A DNA stretch of 50,913 bases from Synechococcus sp. SP2 MAG (GCA_030756895.1 JAVBIX010000046.1:1-50913), one strand, 5' to 3'. Shown: positions 1 to 8,909, counted from the first letter of the stretch. Notes: generated from the sequence alone by a model not told the origin. Numbers and translations are program-made.

Positions 1-546
1 CGCAGCAATCCGGGTGGATTGCTTGAAGCCAGCGTCGACATTGCGCGTCAGTGGCTGGATGAAGGAACGATTGTCAGCACAAAAACCCGTGAGGGCATAC
101 AAGACGTACGCCGCGCCACAGGGAATGCTTTAACCAACCGGCCAGTTGTGGTGTTGGTCAACGAAGGCTCCGCAAGTGCAAGCGAGATCCTTTCAGGAGC
201 ACTTCAAGACAATGAGCGTGGACTTCTGGTGGGCCAAAAGACATTTGGCAAAGGACTCGTCCAATCCGTCCGAGGACTCTCTGACGGTTCTGGGATGACC
301 GTGACGATTGCGAAATACCTCACACCCAAGGGCACCGATATCCACAAAAACGGCATCCAACCGGATGTTTCTGTGGAGATGAGCGAAAAGGAAATTAAAA
401 CCCTCACTGTTGAACAATTAGGGACCAACAAAGATGGGCAATACCGCGTAGCAGAAACAACCCTGCTAAAAGCCTTGCAAGCTCCGAAAACTGGAAGCAC
501 GTATCAACCAGGAGCGGCCAACCTTCAGTCGGCGCTTCAGCGATAA
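1..546 (+). CDS. ctpA: Carboxyl-terminal processing protease (S41), 3' part only
   Basis: The reading frame is open from base 1, so the gene begins outside the window and only the last 181 residues are here. The visible part is the back half of an S41 tail-specific protease: RSNPGGLL at the very start, then the nucleophile region NEGSASASEIL and the general-base lysine in GQKTFGKGLVQ, followed by KYLTPKGTDIHKNGIQPDV, typical of the family. In cyanobacteria and plastids this family includes the enzymes that mature the D1 protein of photosystem II in the lumen, but several paralogues exist and the N-terminal half that would separate them is missing, so the symbol is tentative. The C-terminus ends in a short low-complexity tail. 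The next gene is convergent. Confidence 0.88.
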   Translation, partial: RSNPGGLLEASVDIARQWLDEGTIVSTKTREGIQDVRRATGNALTNRPVVVLVNEGSASASEILSGALQDNERGLLVGQKTFGKGLVQSVRGLSDGSGMTVTIAKYLTPKGTDIHKNGIQPDVSVEMSEKEIKTLTVEQLGTNKDGQYRVAETTLLKALQAPKTGSTYQPGAANLQSALQR

Positions 547-592
547 GAGGCCAACCCAAACCCTTCCCGTTCGCTTTGACTCCCCCCATAAC

Positions 593-642
593 GGCGGCCT
601 CGGAGGGTTGCTGGAATCGTGGCTGTTCTACCTGGGGCCGCC
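593..642. repeat. GC-rich stem-loop between convergent genes
   Basis: GGCGGCC at 593-599 is perfectly complementary to GGCCGCC at 636-642, and the pairing can continue for a few bases with a bulge (TCGG against CCTGG). It lies 46 bases downstream of the protease stop codon and has no T-run, so it may be a transcript 3' end or processing hairpin rather than a classic terminator. No RNA family was recognised. Confidence 0.4.
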
Positions 643-694
643 TCACGAGCCTTCTGCACGAGAGCATTGCAACCACAATCAGACATCGATGCAT

Positions 695-716
695 AAAAAA
701 TCACCCAATTGGGTGA
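695..716 (-). terminator. Rho-independent terminator for the small gene at 746-934
   Basis: Read on the minus strand this is the perfect palindrome TCACCCAATTGGGTGA followed directly by six T residues. It lies about 30 bases past the stop codon of the 62-residue minus-strand gene. A good terminator there supports that small gene being real and separately transcribed. Confidence 0.8.
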
Positions 717-745
717 TGAATAATCAAATATTAGGGAAATGCAGC

Positions 746-934
746 TCAGGCCACAGGCTGCATCAGGCCGCCACCTGGAGAGGAGTCGTCATCGTCGTTT
801 TCTGCATCGTTCTGCCACAAAGCAAAAATTCCCAGGGCTCCTGCACCAACCAAACTGCCTAGAAGGCTGAGAGAGCTTCCCGATGCAATTGGATCAATGA
901 ATTCAGCCACAGGGGTATCACGTCGTATGTCCAT
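746..934 (-). CDS. Small hypothetical membrane protein (62 aa)
   Basis: The protein is not recognised. It has a short polar N-terminus, one hydrophobic segment at about residues 19-42 (rich in G, S, L, A) that could span a membrane, and an acidic patch NDAENDDDDSS before the C-terminus. An ATG start at 934 is used, and a strong terminator follows the stop codon at 695-716. Its upstream neighbour on the same strand, mfd, ends 61 bases away. Being a single-TM protein with an acidic tail fits the many small thylakoid or plasma membrane proteins of picocyanobacteria, but no specific function can be given. The terminator and the clean start raise confidence that it is a gene. Confidence 0.6.
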   Translation of the reverse strand: MDIRRDTPVAEFIDPIASGSSLSLLGSLVGAGALGIFALWQNDAENDDDDSSPGGGLMQPVA

Positions 935-995
935 ATTGTAACGAAGGATTGCGAATTGTGTTGGACTTCCTCGTATTTCCAGCGCGGGCTTGAGC

Positions 996-3900
996 TCAAA
1001 CCGTCAAAACAGCTTCATTCCGATCTTTTTGCTGTCGGTCTCGCTGCTCACGCGTGAGTCCATCCGGATCCGGAATCTGTGCTGCCATCTGCTCTAGCCA
1101 GCCTTTGAGCTCATCAAGCTGCCTCTCCACAGGCAAGACGCCAAGACCCCGTGCCAGGACCTTGGCAACGCTTCCACTTCCCGCCTGGTATACAAGCCGG
1201 CCATGGAGATGTTGAGGCAAACCCTGACGAAGAAGACGAAAAGCGGGTTCTTCCATCGGCGTTTCAAGCGCAATATTTGGTTTTTCAGGGCGAATCCGCG
1301 CAAATCCGCAGCGTTTCGCAAGCAGCTTGAGGTCCATCAACTGCAACAGGGATTGGACCGGTCCAGGCAAGGCCCCATAGCGATCAGCCCAACCAGCAGC
1401 CAGTTCCACCAGGGCTTCAGAGCTCAGGCACTCGGATGCAGCTCGGTACGCAGACATCTTCTCGTCGGCATCCACAATCCAATCCGCAGGAATAAAGGCA
1501 GTGACCTGCAGATCCACCTGCGTGTCGTCCACTGCGGGAATGTCTTGTCCCTGAATTTCAGCTAACGACTCTTGCAACATCTCCATGTAGAGATCAAAAC
1601 CAATGGCTTCCATCTGACCGCTTTGCTCCACACCCAACAAGTTGCCCACACCGCGGATCTCCATATCGCGCATCGCTAATTGATACCCACTGCCGAGCTG
1701 AGCGAATTCCTGGATGGCCCGTAAGCGCTGACGTGCCGCTTCACTAAGCGAGGCATCTCCGGGATAAAACAACCAGGCATGGGCTTGGACACCACTTCGC
1801 CCTACGCGACCCCTGAGCTGATAAAGCTGAGCGAGTCCGAACCGGTGAGCATCTTCAATCAGGATCGTATTGACACGAGGAATGTCGAGCCCGCTCTCCA
1901 CAATCGTGGTGCAGAGCATCACGTCGGCTTCCCCGCCGTTGAACGCCACCATCGCGCTCTCGAGCTCTCCTTCAGCCATTTGTCCATGGGCCACGAGGAG
2001 CTTGAGACCGGGAAGCATTTCGCGAAGCTTGCCGGCTACCTCTTCAATCCCTTCCACCCGAGGCACCACATAAAACACCTGCCCACCACGATCAAGTTCT
2101 TGGCGGATGGAACTCCGCACCGCCTCATCATCCAAAGCTGCTAGGTGGGTTTTGATCGGACGGCGCAACGGTGGTGGAGTGGTAATCAAACTCATCTCAC
2201 GCACCCCAGACAGGCTCATGTACAAAGTTCGCGGTATGGGCGTCGCCGAAAGCGTCAACACGTCCACGTCCTTGCGCAAGGCCTTGATTTTTTCCTTTTG
2301 ATTCACACCAAAACGTTGTTCCTCATCCACCACCAACAAACCAAGTTTGTCGAAGGCGGTGTTCTTGCTGAGCAGCTGGTGTGTACCCACCACGGCATCG
2401 ATGGTGCCAGCCTTCAGCTCCTCAAGAATTATTTTGCGCTCGCCTGTCGTGCGGAAACGATTGAGAAGAGCCACCTTGATCGGGTAAGGGGCAAAACGTT
2501 CTGAAAGCGTGCGCCAATGCTGTTGCGCTAACACCGTTGTGGGAGCAAGCATTGCCACTTGCTTGCCAGCGGTGATGGCTTTAAAAATCGCTCGGATTGC
2601 CACCTCTGTTTTCCCGAAACCCACATCACCGCAAACCAACCGGTCCATCGGCTCTGGCTTCTCCATGTCTCGCTTGACATCAACCGTGGCCTTGAGCTGG
2701 TCAGAGGTGGGTTCGTAGGGGAAGGAATCCTCGAGTTCAACCTGCCATGGCCCATCGATCGGGAAGGCAAACCCTGCCGCTTGATGGCGTTCGGCGTACA
2801 ACTTCACCAAATCAAGCGCAACTTTGCGAACCGCCTTGGTGGCCCTCTCCTTCGCCTTCACCCAAGCGGAGCCGCCCATTTTGCTGAGTTGCGGCGGAGT
2901 ATCGCTATTGGCGCGAAACCGACCGAGGCTTCCCAGCTGATCGGCGGCCACTCGCAGAATTCCATCGGAATACTGAACAACCAGGTAATCGCGAACCTCA
3001 CCGCTAATCGCTAATTTTTCGAGCTTTTTAAAGCGACCAACTCCATGGTTGCGATGCACCACGAAATCCCCTTGCTGCATCTTGTTTGGATCAACGGTGC
3101 GGCTGGCCGCTTTGCGCCGCCTACGCACATAACCGCTGCTGGTAAGCGACTGCTGTCCAAAGAATTCGCGATCCGTGAGAAGAACAACCCTCCAAGCGGG
3201 AAGTTGCAGTCCCTCGAGCTCAGCTGTTCCTCGGGTTTTTAAGGCCACAGGTGTGCCCTGCTCAATCAAACGATCGATCGCTTGCGTATCGGCTGCATTC
3301 GGTACAAAGCGCGTAATGCAGTCGTGTTCTTCGAGCAGAGCCACAGCGCGGCTGGGCTGCGCTGACAACAACCAAACAGCTTGACGCTCTCGTTGGTGCT
3401 GTTTGATCAATTCACCGAGTTTTCCGAATTGATTGGGGTAAGCCGGAACTGGCCGACTGGCGAGATCGAAGGAATTGGGGTGGCTGTCGTGTTCCTGAAG
3501 TTCTGCCAGATCGAAACCAGCAAACGACTCGGCAAGCTCCATCGCCTCCTTGATGGGCCGATGCAAAGAAGGAATCGGAACCGGAAGCTCGGTGTGTTGC
3601 TCTTCAGCGTGATCAAGCCACTGCTGCCCATGGGCGCTGCCATGCCGGCGCTCATCGATAGCGATGCAGCAGTCTGCAGGCAAGTAATCGAGTAGGGACG
3701 CAGGTGCCTCCCAGGCCAATCCCATCAATCGACGCATCCCCTCAGGGGTTCCGCCCTCAAGCAGTTCAGTGATCTGTGCCTCACTGAGCAATTGATCAAG
3801 GTCATCAGGCACCTGCTCGCGCAGACGTTCAGCAATCAGAGGACTGAAGCCGGTTGGGGTGAGCTTGAGCGTGTCGACGGCATCGAGGGAGCGCTGACTG

Positions 3901-4574
3901 GCTGGATCAAATTCGCGAAGCTTGTCGAGTTCATTCCCGAAGAACTCCAGACGAACGGGGAGCTCACAACTAACGGGATAAACGTCAACAATGTCGCCGC
4001 GACGACTCCACGTTCCTTCCTGATCAATCGTCGAGACGCGTTCATAACCGAGTTGGCTCAGGTAGGTCGATAACTCTTCGAGATCCACAACATCGCCCTT
4101 CTTTAAGGCCCTGCAATGCTCTGCCAGTGCCTGCGGAGGTGGCAAGTGGGGCTGCAGACAGCGCTCCGTAGCAACGATCGCTAAGTCACTTTTACTGCGA
4201 TCTGTTTGCAGTTCACTCAACACCTGCAGCTGGCCCCAGGTGATTTCAGTGGTGGAGTCAAAAGGTTCGTATGGAGACCCTTCACTGGTGGGATAAAGCT
4301 GCGCACGGGACCAACCCATCAGCTCCAACAGGGCTGTCCAACGTCCGGCCTCCTCCAGCGTGGGAACGACCACCAGCAGGGGCTGATCCATCCGCCGTGC
4401 CAAGGCACTGGCAACCAACGCCCGAGCCGCTCGGCCAGCGCCGCGCATCAACAGCCTTTGGTCCCGTTCCGCTCGTTCGCACAACTCACCGCTCAGCGCT
4501 GAGGTCTGCAACAGGCGCACCAAAGAGCTGAGGGGCATGGCAGAACAACTTTCGGCAACGCACGATTCTGTCAA
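996..4574 (-). CDS. mfd: Transcription-repair coupling factor Mfd
   Basis: Mfd removes RNA polymerase stalled at DNA lesions and recruits UvrA, linking transcription to nucleotide excision repair. At 1192 residues it has the usual full length. The N-terminal UvrB-like region comes first, including GMRRLMGLAWEAPASLLDYLP near residue 280. The RNA-polymerase-interaction (CarD-like) domain begins near residue 500 with DFVVHRNHGVGRFKKLEKL. The RecG-like motor follows, with Walker A GDVGFGKTE near residue 650, Walker B DEEQRFG near 752 and LSATPIPRTL after it, then the C-terminal TRCF domain. It starts at ATG 4574, with an AT-rich, gene-poor strip upstream. Nothing is missing or broken. Confidence 0.97.
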   Translation of the reverse strand: MTESCVAESCSAMPLSSLVRLLQTSALSGELCERAERDQRLLMRGAGRAARALVASALARRMDQPLLVVVPTLEEAGRWTALLELMGWSRAQLYPTSEGSPYEPFDSTTEITWGQLQVLSELQTDRSKSDLAIVATERCLQPHLPPPQALAEHCRALKKGDVVDLEELSTYLSQLGYERVSTIDQEGTWSRRGDIVDVYPVSCELPVRLEFFGNELDKLREFDPASQRSLDAVDTLKLTPTGFSPLIAERLREQVPDDLDQLLSEAQITELLEGGTPEGMRRLMGLAWEAPASLLDYLPADCCIAIDERRHGSAHGQQWLDHAEEQHTELPVPIPSLHRPIKEAMELAESFAGFDLAELQEHDSHPNSFDLASRPVPAYPNQFGKLGELIKQHQRERQAVWLLSAQPSRAVALLEEHDCITRFVPNAADTQAIDRLIEQGTPVALKTRGTAELEGLQLPAWRVVLLTDREFFGQQSLTSSGYVRRRRKAASRTVDPNKMQQGDFVVHRNHGVGRFKKLEKLAISGEVRDYLVVQYSDGILRVAADQLGSLGRFRANSDTPPQLSKMGGSAWVKAKERATKAVRKVALDLVKLYAERHQAAGFAFPIDGPWQVELEDSFPYEPTSDQLKATVDVKRDMEKPEPMDRLVCGDVGFGKTEVAIRAIFKAITAGKQVAMLAPTTVLAQQHWRTLSERFAPYPIKVALLNRFRTTGERKIILEELKAGTIDAVVGTHQLLSKNTAFDKLGLLVVDEEQRFGVNQKEKIKALRKDVDVLTLSATPIPRTLYMSLSGVREMSLITTPPPLRRPIKTHLAALDDEAVRSSIRQELDRGGQVFYVVPRVEGIEEVAGKLREMLPGLKLLVAHGQMAEGELESAMVAFNGGEADVMLCTTIVESGLDIPRVNTILIEDAHRFGLAQLYQLRGRVGRSGVQAHAWLFYPGDASLSEAARQRLRAIQEFAQLGSGYQLAMRDMEIRGVGNLLGVEQSGQMEAIGFDLYMEMLQESLAEIQGQDIPAVDDTQVDLQVTAFIPADWIVDADEKMSAYRAASECLSSEALVELAAGWADRYGALPGPVQSLLQLMDLKLLAKRCGFARIRPEKPNIALETPMEEPAFRLLRQGLPQHLHGRLVYQAGSGSVAKVLARGLGVLPVERQLDELKGWLEQMAAQIPDPDGLTREQRDRQQKDRNEAVLTV

Positions 4575-4622
4575 GGACTAGGCCCCAACTGCAGGATTTC
4601 TACGTTTTGACTTTGCCTTTGC

Positions 4623-4670
4623 CTGCTAAATGAATCACTGCTTTAATGGAGAAAAGTATTTAGCAGTTTT
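4623..4670 (+). terminator. Orphan terminator-like hairpin, possible small-RNA end
   Basis: CTGCTAAAT at 4623-4631 pairs perfectly with ATTTAGCAG at 4658-4666, and four T residues follow at once. The 26-base loop is AT-rich. No plus-strand gene lies in front of it, because mfd starts at 4574 and runs the other way. It could end a short non-coding transcript starting near 4570, or be a leader structure. A 35-codon ATG frame begins at 4672 just after it, with no ribosome-binding site or recognisable similarity. Confidence 0.4.
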
Positions 4671-4832
4671 CATGAATAAGAAAAAATCTCAACGTCAACT
4701 TGGCTCTTTATTACATATAGAACAGACAAACTCGATCGTCAGATCAAAAAGTAGAAACGAATCAAACAACAGATATTAACGACTCATTGGATTCAAAAGA
4801 CTACAAACACACAACGTTAGTAACCACAATTC

Positions 4833-5075
4833 ATGCCCCGTTTTCGCTGCCCAGAATGCTGTTGTGGACCAGCCGTAGTCCTACGTCCACCCCCTGGAGC
4901 CACGCCAATTTGTGCGGGCTGTGGGACTGTTCTAGAGAAACAGCCCCTCGTTAAACCTTTGCCCCTCCTCGTGTTGCTGGCCGTTGGTAGCGCCTTGATC
5001 ACGCTGTCTATTCCGGCACTGTTTACACCGCGGCCGCTACCGGCACCAACCAATCCACCAGCCACAACGGTTTAA
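4833..5075 (+). CDS. Small zinc-ribbon membrane protein (80 aa)
   Basis: Not recognised as a named family. It has an N-terminal zinc-ribbon-like pair of knuckles, CPEC at residues 6-9 and CAGC at 27-30, then a hydrophobic helix at about 45-64 and a proline-rich tail, so it is probably a membrane-tethered zinc-binding module with the ribbon in the cytoplasm. The start is ATG 4833. It is followed 30 bases later by the UPF0114 gene on the same strand, so the two may be co-transcribed. The layout (two CxxC knuckles, short linker, one TM helix) is the same as in the 72-residue protein at 50409-50627. Confidence 0.65.
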   Translation: MPRFRCPECCCGPAVVLRPPPGATPICAGCGTVLEKQPLVKPLPLLVLLAVGSALITLSIPALFTPRPLPAPTNPPATTV

Positions 5076-5105
5076 TGGCAAGAACACAAGCATTAACAAT
5101 CAACC

Positions 5106-5666
5106 ATGAATGAGCAAATGGCAAAACTTGAAATCAAAAAGAGTCGGAGAGCCCGTTTCGAATCACGTTTTGAACATTTGCTTTGGCGATTCCGATTGGT
5201 GACCATCCTTCCTGTTTTGATGAGCCTCCTTGGCAGCGTTAGCTGTTTCATCCTTGGAACCCAAGAGGAGATCCACGCACTCAACAAACTCTTTTTTCAA
5301 GGTTACTTAGATTCTGAAAAGAGCATTTTATTACTTGGAAAAGTAGTGGGGGGCATTGATTATTATGTGATTGGGATTGCCCTGCTTATTTTTGGATATG
5401 GCGTGTATGAGCTGATTATTTCTGATATCGATCCACGACTTCAAGACCTATCCCAAGAAAGACGAAATATCCTGAGCATCACCTCACTTGAAGGCTTAAA
5501 ACAAAAACTTACCAATGTTATCATTGTTGCATTAATCGTTACAGCTTTCAAGCTAATGATTAGCTTTCAAGTGCAATCAATTTCAGAATTACTACAATTC
5601 TGTGGCTGCGTATTAATGCTTGCATTTAGTGCTTGGCTGGTAGGGAAAAATCACAAAACAAACTAA
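5106..5666 (+). CDS. UPF0114 (YqhA) family membrane protein
   Basis: A 186-residue integral membrane protein of the UPF0114/YqhA family, whose biochemical role is not firmly known. Recognised from the pattern of a basic N-terminus, RFEHLLWRFRLVTILPVLMSL as the first helix, the segment DYYVIGIALLIFGYGVYEL, and the conserved motif ISDIDPRLQ followed by the LKQKL segment and two more helices. About four membrane helices can be seen, at roughly 32-52, 85-104, 134-155 and 160-178. It starts at ATG 5106, just after the zinc-ribbon gene. Codon use is more AT-rich than in mfd or the glpX block. Confidence 0.8.
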   Translation: MNEQMAKLEIKKSRRARFESRFEHLLWRFRLVTILPVLMSLLGSVSCFILGTQEEIHALNKLFFQGYLDSEKSILLLGKVVGGIDYYVIGIALLIFGYGVYELIISDIDPRLQDLSQERRNILSITSLEGLKQKLTNVIIVALIVTAFKLMISFQVQSISELLQFCGCVLMLAFSAWLVGKNHKTN

Positions 5667-5795
5667 AGGCTTCAACTAGCCCATCATCAATCAAAGAGTC
5701 ATCACTGACCAAACTCAGCTTGAAGGCCTTGATCTTTCATTATTTACATCTCATTCTTAGCACCCTAAACTCATTCAAGACATCAACTGGATGAG

Positions 5796-6002
5796 ATGAA
5801 GTTGTACCCAAAAGGCACTGGAGCAGGGATTTCACTGTTCATCTTGATTGTGCTTGGCATTTACGCTGTCTCTCAAATCGAAGCCATGAAGCGTGCTGCC
5901 TTCAGAGAAGGCTTTGACTGCGCAATCGACGAAACAACGCAAAGCCTTCACTCCTCTTACCAGTGCCGGGACTACAGAGAAGCCCTCAAAGAAAAAATCT
6001 GA
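5796..6002 (+). CDS. Small hypothetical single-TM protein (68 aa)
   Basis: Not recognised. An N-terminal hydrophobic helix (about residues 9-28) is followed by a soluble, charged tail with two cysteines, in FDCAID and SSYQCRDY. The start is ATG 5796. Such N-in, C-out small proteins with a Cys pair could be periplasmic or lumen-facing, which is inference only. It closes a group of three small membrane genes between mfd and rpe. No terminator directly behind it is visible; the next structure, at 6183-6205, belongs to the opposite strand. Confidence 0.55.
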   Translation: MKLYPKGTGAGISLFILIVLGIYAVSQIEAMKRAAFREGFDCAIDETTQSLHSSYQCRDYREALKEKI

Positions 6003-6182
6003 CAATTGAACTGGCGCATCACAGTGCGGTCAAAACAATTCCTAAACGATCTGAGCAACTATCAAGGAAACAAAACAACCAGCAGAAAATATTTCAACAG
6101 CAGCCTCACTGGATCAGACTTGTCTAAAATTTCATCCTTGCCAAAAGCACTTTAAAACACTTTTGTGCATACCTCAGCGCAT

Positions 6183-6205
6183 AAAAAACCCTGCAGATTG
6201 CAGGG
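6183..6205 (-). terminator. Rho-independent terminator for rpe
   Basis: On the minus strand CCCTGCA, a three-base loop and TGCAGGG form a perfect 7-bp stem followed by six T residues. It lies about 65 bases past the rpe stop codon and ends the two-gene rpe-like/rpe unit. Confidence 0.85.
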
Positions 6206-6268
6206 GTAACAGAAGAAAGAATTAGGACGGAAGGAGCATCATTGAAACCCCTACTGCACGCTAAATAA

Positions 6269-6937
6269 TTATGGGCGCTTGCTATTACGGATCCCCTGAA
6301 TTGCCGCTGCGTAATCCGGTTGGTTGAACACTCCAGAGCCACTCACGATGGCGTTCGCACCAGCTTCAATCACTTTCCATGCATTAGCGCCCTTAACGCC
6401 TCCATCCACTTCGATCCATGGATCAAGACCTTTTTCATCGCACATGCGGCGAAGGTCACTGATTTTTTTAACTTGATTATCGATAAAACTCTGACCACCA
6501 AAACCTGGATTCACACTCATGATCAAAACAAGATCGCAGAGTTCTAAGCAGTACTCAAGCGTGTCAAGTGGAGTGCTGGGGTTAAGCACAGCCCCGGCCA
6601 TTTTGCCGAGATCCTTAATCTGAGCAAGATTGCGATGCAGATGAGGGCAAGCCTCAACTTGCACAGAGATAATATCTGCCCCGGCTTTAGCAAAATCTTC
6701 TACATAATTCTCAGGCTGCACAATCATGAGATGCACGTCCAAAGGTTTTTTAGTAACCGGACGCAACGCCTCCACAATCAGCGGACCAATCGTGATGTTT
6801 GGAACAAATCGGCCATCCATAACGTCGACATGAATCCAATCAGCACCTGCCTCGTCAACAGCTTTGACGTCTTCACCCAATCGGGAGAAGTCAGCAGACA
6901 GGATCGATGGAGAGATCACCAGGGGTTTGGTGCTCAT
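6269..6937 (-). CDS. rpe: Ribulose-phosphate 3-epimerase (canonical copy)
   Basis: Interconverts ribulose 5-phosphate and xylulose 5-phosphate in the Calvin cycle and oxidative pentose phosphate pathway. The 222 residues form a complete TIM barrel. All expected active-site residues are visible: Ser11 in PSILSADF, metal ligands His36 and Asp38 in IHVDVMDG, His69 in DVHLMI, and Asp178 in IEVDGG, plus the phosphate loop [10 protein letters not shown] and the C-terminal VSGSGVF. The start is ATG 6937. The gene sits 50 bases downstream of a second, divergent epimerase homologue on the same strand, and a strong terminator follows it. This is clearly the housekeeping enzyme. Confidence 0.96.
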   Translation of the reverse strand: MSTKPLVISPSILSADFSRLGEDVKAVDEAGADWIHVDVMDGRFVPNITIGPLIVEALRPVTKKPLDVHLMIVQPENYVEDFAKAGADIISVQVEACPHLHRNLAQIKDLGKMAGAVLNPSTPLDTLEYCLELCDLVLIMSVNPGFGGQSFIDNQVKKISDLRRMCDEKGLDPWIEVDGGVKGANAWKVIEAGANAIVSGSGVFNQPDYAAAIQGIRNSKRP

Positions 6938-6987
6938 GGAGTAGAGATGAATTAATACACCTCTACGTTACATCTGTTACACGAAGC

Positions 6988-7722
6988 TCAGACTGGTGTC
7001 GAAAGAACCTTTCCAGCCTGAGCTTCGCTAGCAACACGGCGGAGATCATCGCAACCTTCTTTAAGGCTTGGATAAGCAAACATGCCGCTTCCGGCGATGA
7101 AGCAGTTTGCACCAGCTGCGCAGCACTGGGAGATGGTCCAGTTGGCCTTGATGCCACCATCAACTTCGATATCCACGTCAAGATTCCTCTCAACTATGTT
7201 TTTTCTTAAGTCGGTGATTTTGTTCAGCATGGTTGGGATATAGGCCTGTCCACCGAAGCCGGGATTGACTGTCATCACCAACACGTGATCCACCAAGTCC
7301 AAAACGTCCTTCACCATCTCCATCGGAGTATGAGGATTGAGGGCTACAGAAGGGCTTCCACCAAGTTGACGGATCTTTCCAAGAATCCGGTGCAGATGGG
7401 TGTTTGCTTCAACGTGAGCGATGACGACTCCTGGTTCCCCATTGGAGCCCTTAGTGGCCTCTACGTACTCTTCGAGCATTGTTTCGCAGTTGTATTGGCT
7501 CACCATGAGCTGCGTTTCAAACGGGACGTTGCAGTAACGCCGGCAGGCTTTGATCAGCTCAGGGCCGAAGGTGAGATTGGGAACAAAATTCCCGTCCATC
7601 ACGTCGAACTGAATACGATCTACTCCCGCATTTTCGAGATCTTTTACGCATTGCCCCATTGCTGCCCAGTCAGCAGGCAAAACAGAGGGAATGATCTGAA
7701 TAGGGCGATGCGGCGCAGCCAT
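6988..7722 (-). CDS. Divergent Rpe paralogue with altered metal ligands
   Basis: A 244-residue TIM-barrel protein of the ribulose-phosphate 3-epimerase superfamily, clearly homologous to the gene after it but distant. Ser13 (IPSVLPADW), Asp40 and Met42 (FDVMDG), Asp188 (IEVDGG) and the phosphate loop [10 protein letters not shown] are kept. However, the two histidines that bind the catalytic metal in Rpe are glutamines: Gln38 in RIQFDVMDG and Gln71 in ETQLMV. The codons were checked on the complementary strand (CAG in both). It also has an insertion of several residues around KGSNGEPGV and a longer C-terminus. It precedes rpe and probably shares its transcript. It may be a sugar-phosphate epimerase with another substrate or metal, or a non-catalytic partner; the sequence alone does not decide. 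Confidence 0.85.
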   Translation of the reverse strand: MAAPHRPIQIIPSVLPADWAAMGQCVKDLENAGVDRIQFDVMDGNFVPNLTFGPELIKACRRYCNVPFETQLMVSQYNCETMLEEYVEATKGSNGEPGVVIAHVEANTHLHRILGKIRQLGGSPSVALNPHTPMEMVKDVLDLVDHVLVMTVNPGFGGQAYIPTMLNKITDLRKNIVERNLDVDIEVDGGIKANWTISQCCAAGANCFIAGSGMFAYPSLKEGCDDLRRVASEAQAGKVLSTPV

Positions 7723-7878
7723 TAAAAGTTGTCATTAACTTTCAAAATTTTATAGATGCTTCGGTGCTCAAGAGGTGTCCAGATAACACTGATACAGTGA
7801 GCCGCGCATCTGAGACAGAAATCCCTGCTGTTGCAGGCTTTCTACTCAAAGCCCCTCTTTAACCCCCGCAGCACTTAC
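7723..7878. promoter_or_regulatory. Divergent promoter region, rpe-like / glpX
   Basis: The 156 bases between the two divergent starts must hold promoters for both the rpe unit and the glpX unit. A short palindrome CACTG-ATA-CAGTG lies at 7787-7799 near a possible -10 element. No confident -35/-10 pair could be assigned. Confidence 0.35.
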
Positions 7879-8883
7879 GTGGATCGCACTCTCATCCAGG
7901 AAATTCTCGAGATCGTCGAGCAGGCCGCCATCGCTTCCGCCACGCTCTCCGGCAAAGGTCTGAAGGATGAAGCCGATGCTTTGGCTGTTGATGCCATGCG
8001 CAAGCGCATGAATCAGATCCAAATGCAGGGCCGCATTGTGATCGGTGAGGGGGAACGCGACGAAGCTCCCATGCTTTACATCGGTGAAGAAGTTGGAACT
8101 GGCACTGGTCCTGGCGTGGATTTCGCTGTTGACCCTTGCGAGGGCACCAATCTTTGTGCGTACAGCCAGCGCGGCTCAATGGCGGTTTTGGCTGCATCCG
8201 ACCGCGGTGGTCTGTTCAACGCTCCCGACTTCTACATGAAGAAGTTGGCTGCACCACCTGCAGCAAAAGGCAAGGTTGATATTCGCAAATCTGCGACTGA
8301 AAACATCAAAATCCTTAGTGAGTGCCTGGGTCTTGCCCCTGATGAGCTCACCATCGTTGTGATGGATCGTGCCCGTCACAAAGATCTGATCACTGAAATC
8401 CGGGCCACCGGTGCACGGATTCAACCAATTTCAGATGGTGATGTTCAGGCCGCTATCGCTTGTGGTTTTGCTGGAACTGGCACTCACTGCTTGATGGGCA
8501 TTGGTGCTGCTCCTGAAGGTGTGATTTCCGCTGCAGCCATGCGCGCACTTGGCGGACACTTCCAAGGACAACTGGTGTATGACCCAGCCATTGCTCAGAC
8601 ATCTGAGTGGGCAGATATGACGAAGGAAGGCAATCTCGCCCGCCTCGCAGAAATGGGCATTACCGACCCCGATAAGGTGTACGAAGCCAGTGAGCTTGCC
8701 TGCGGAGAGCACGTTGTTTTCGCCGGCAGCGGCATCACAGATGGTCTTCTTTTCAATGGAGTGAAGTTCGAAACTGATTGCACCCGCACGAGCAGCTTGA
8801 TCATCAGCAACCTGAACAACACCTGCAGTTTCACAAACACCATCCATATGAAGGATGGAGCTCAAAGCATCGCTTTGAACTGA
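7879..8883 (+). CDS. glpX: Class II fructose-1,6-/sedoheptulose-1,7-bisphosphatase
   Basis: The GlpX-type dual phosphatase of cyanobacteria removes the 1-phosphate from fructose 1,6- and sedoheptulose 1,7-bisphosphate, an essential Calvin-cycle step. The substrate and metal motifs are present: [33 protein letters not shown] and FAGSGITDG. The GTG at 7879 is chosen as start because it gives the family's usual [15 protein letters not shown] beginning and 334 residues; a TTG at 7831 would add 16 residues that look non-native. The gene opens the plus-strand carbon and tetrapyrrole run, and hemA begins only 26 bases after it. Confidence 0.95.
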   Translation: MDRTLIQEILEIVEQAAIASATLSGKGLKDEADALAVDAMRKRMNQIQMQGRIVIGEGERDEAPMLYIGEEVGTGTGPGVDFAVDPCEGTNLCAYSQRGSMAVLAASDRGGLFNAPDFYMKKLAAPPAAKGKVDIRKSATENIKILSECLGLAPDELTIVVMDRARHKDLITEIRATGARIQPISDGDVQAAIACGFAGTGTHCLMGIGAAPEGVISAAAMRALGGHFQGQLVYDPAIAQTSEWADMTKEGNLARLAEMGITDPDKVYEASELACGEHVVFAGSGITDGLLFNGVKFETDCTRTSSLIISNLNNTCSFTNTIHMKDGAQSIALN

Positions 8884-8909
8884 TTCAGCAGCAACAGAGG
8901 GATTTCTCC

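Noticed and set aside
4672-4779. 35-codon ATG frame after the orphan hairpin
   Set aside because: No ribosome-binding site, low-complexity Lys/Ser/Asn composition and no recognisable similarity; kept only as a note.
7831-7878. Upstream TTG extension of glpX
   Set aside because: The extra 16 residues have no family match, whereas the GTG at 7879 gives the standard N-terminus.
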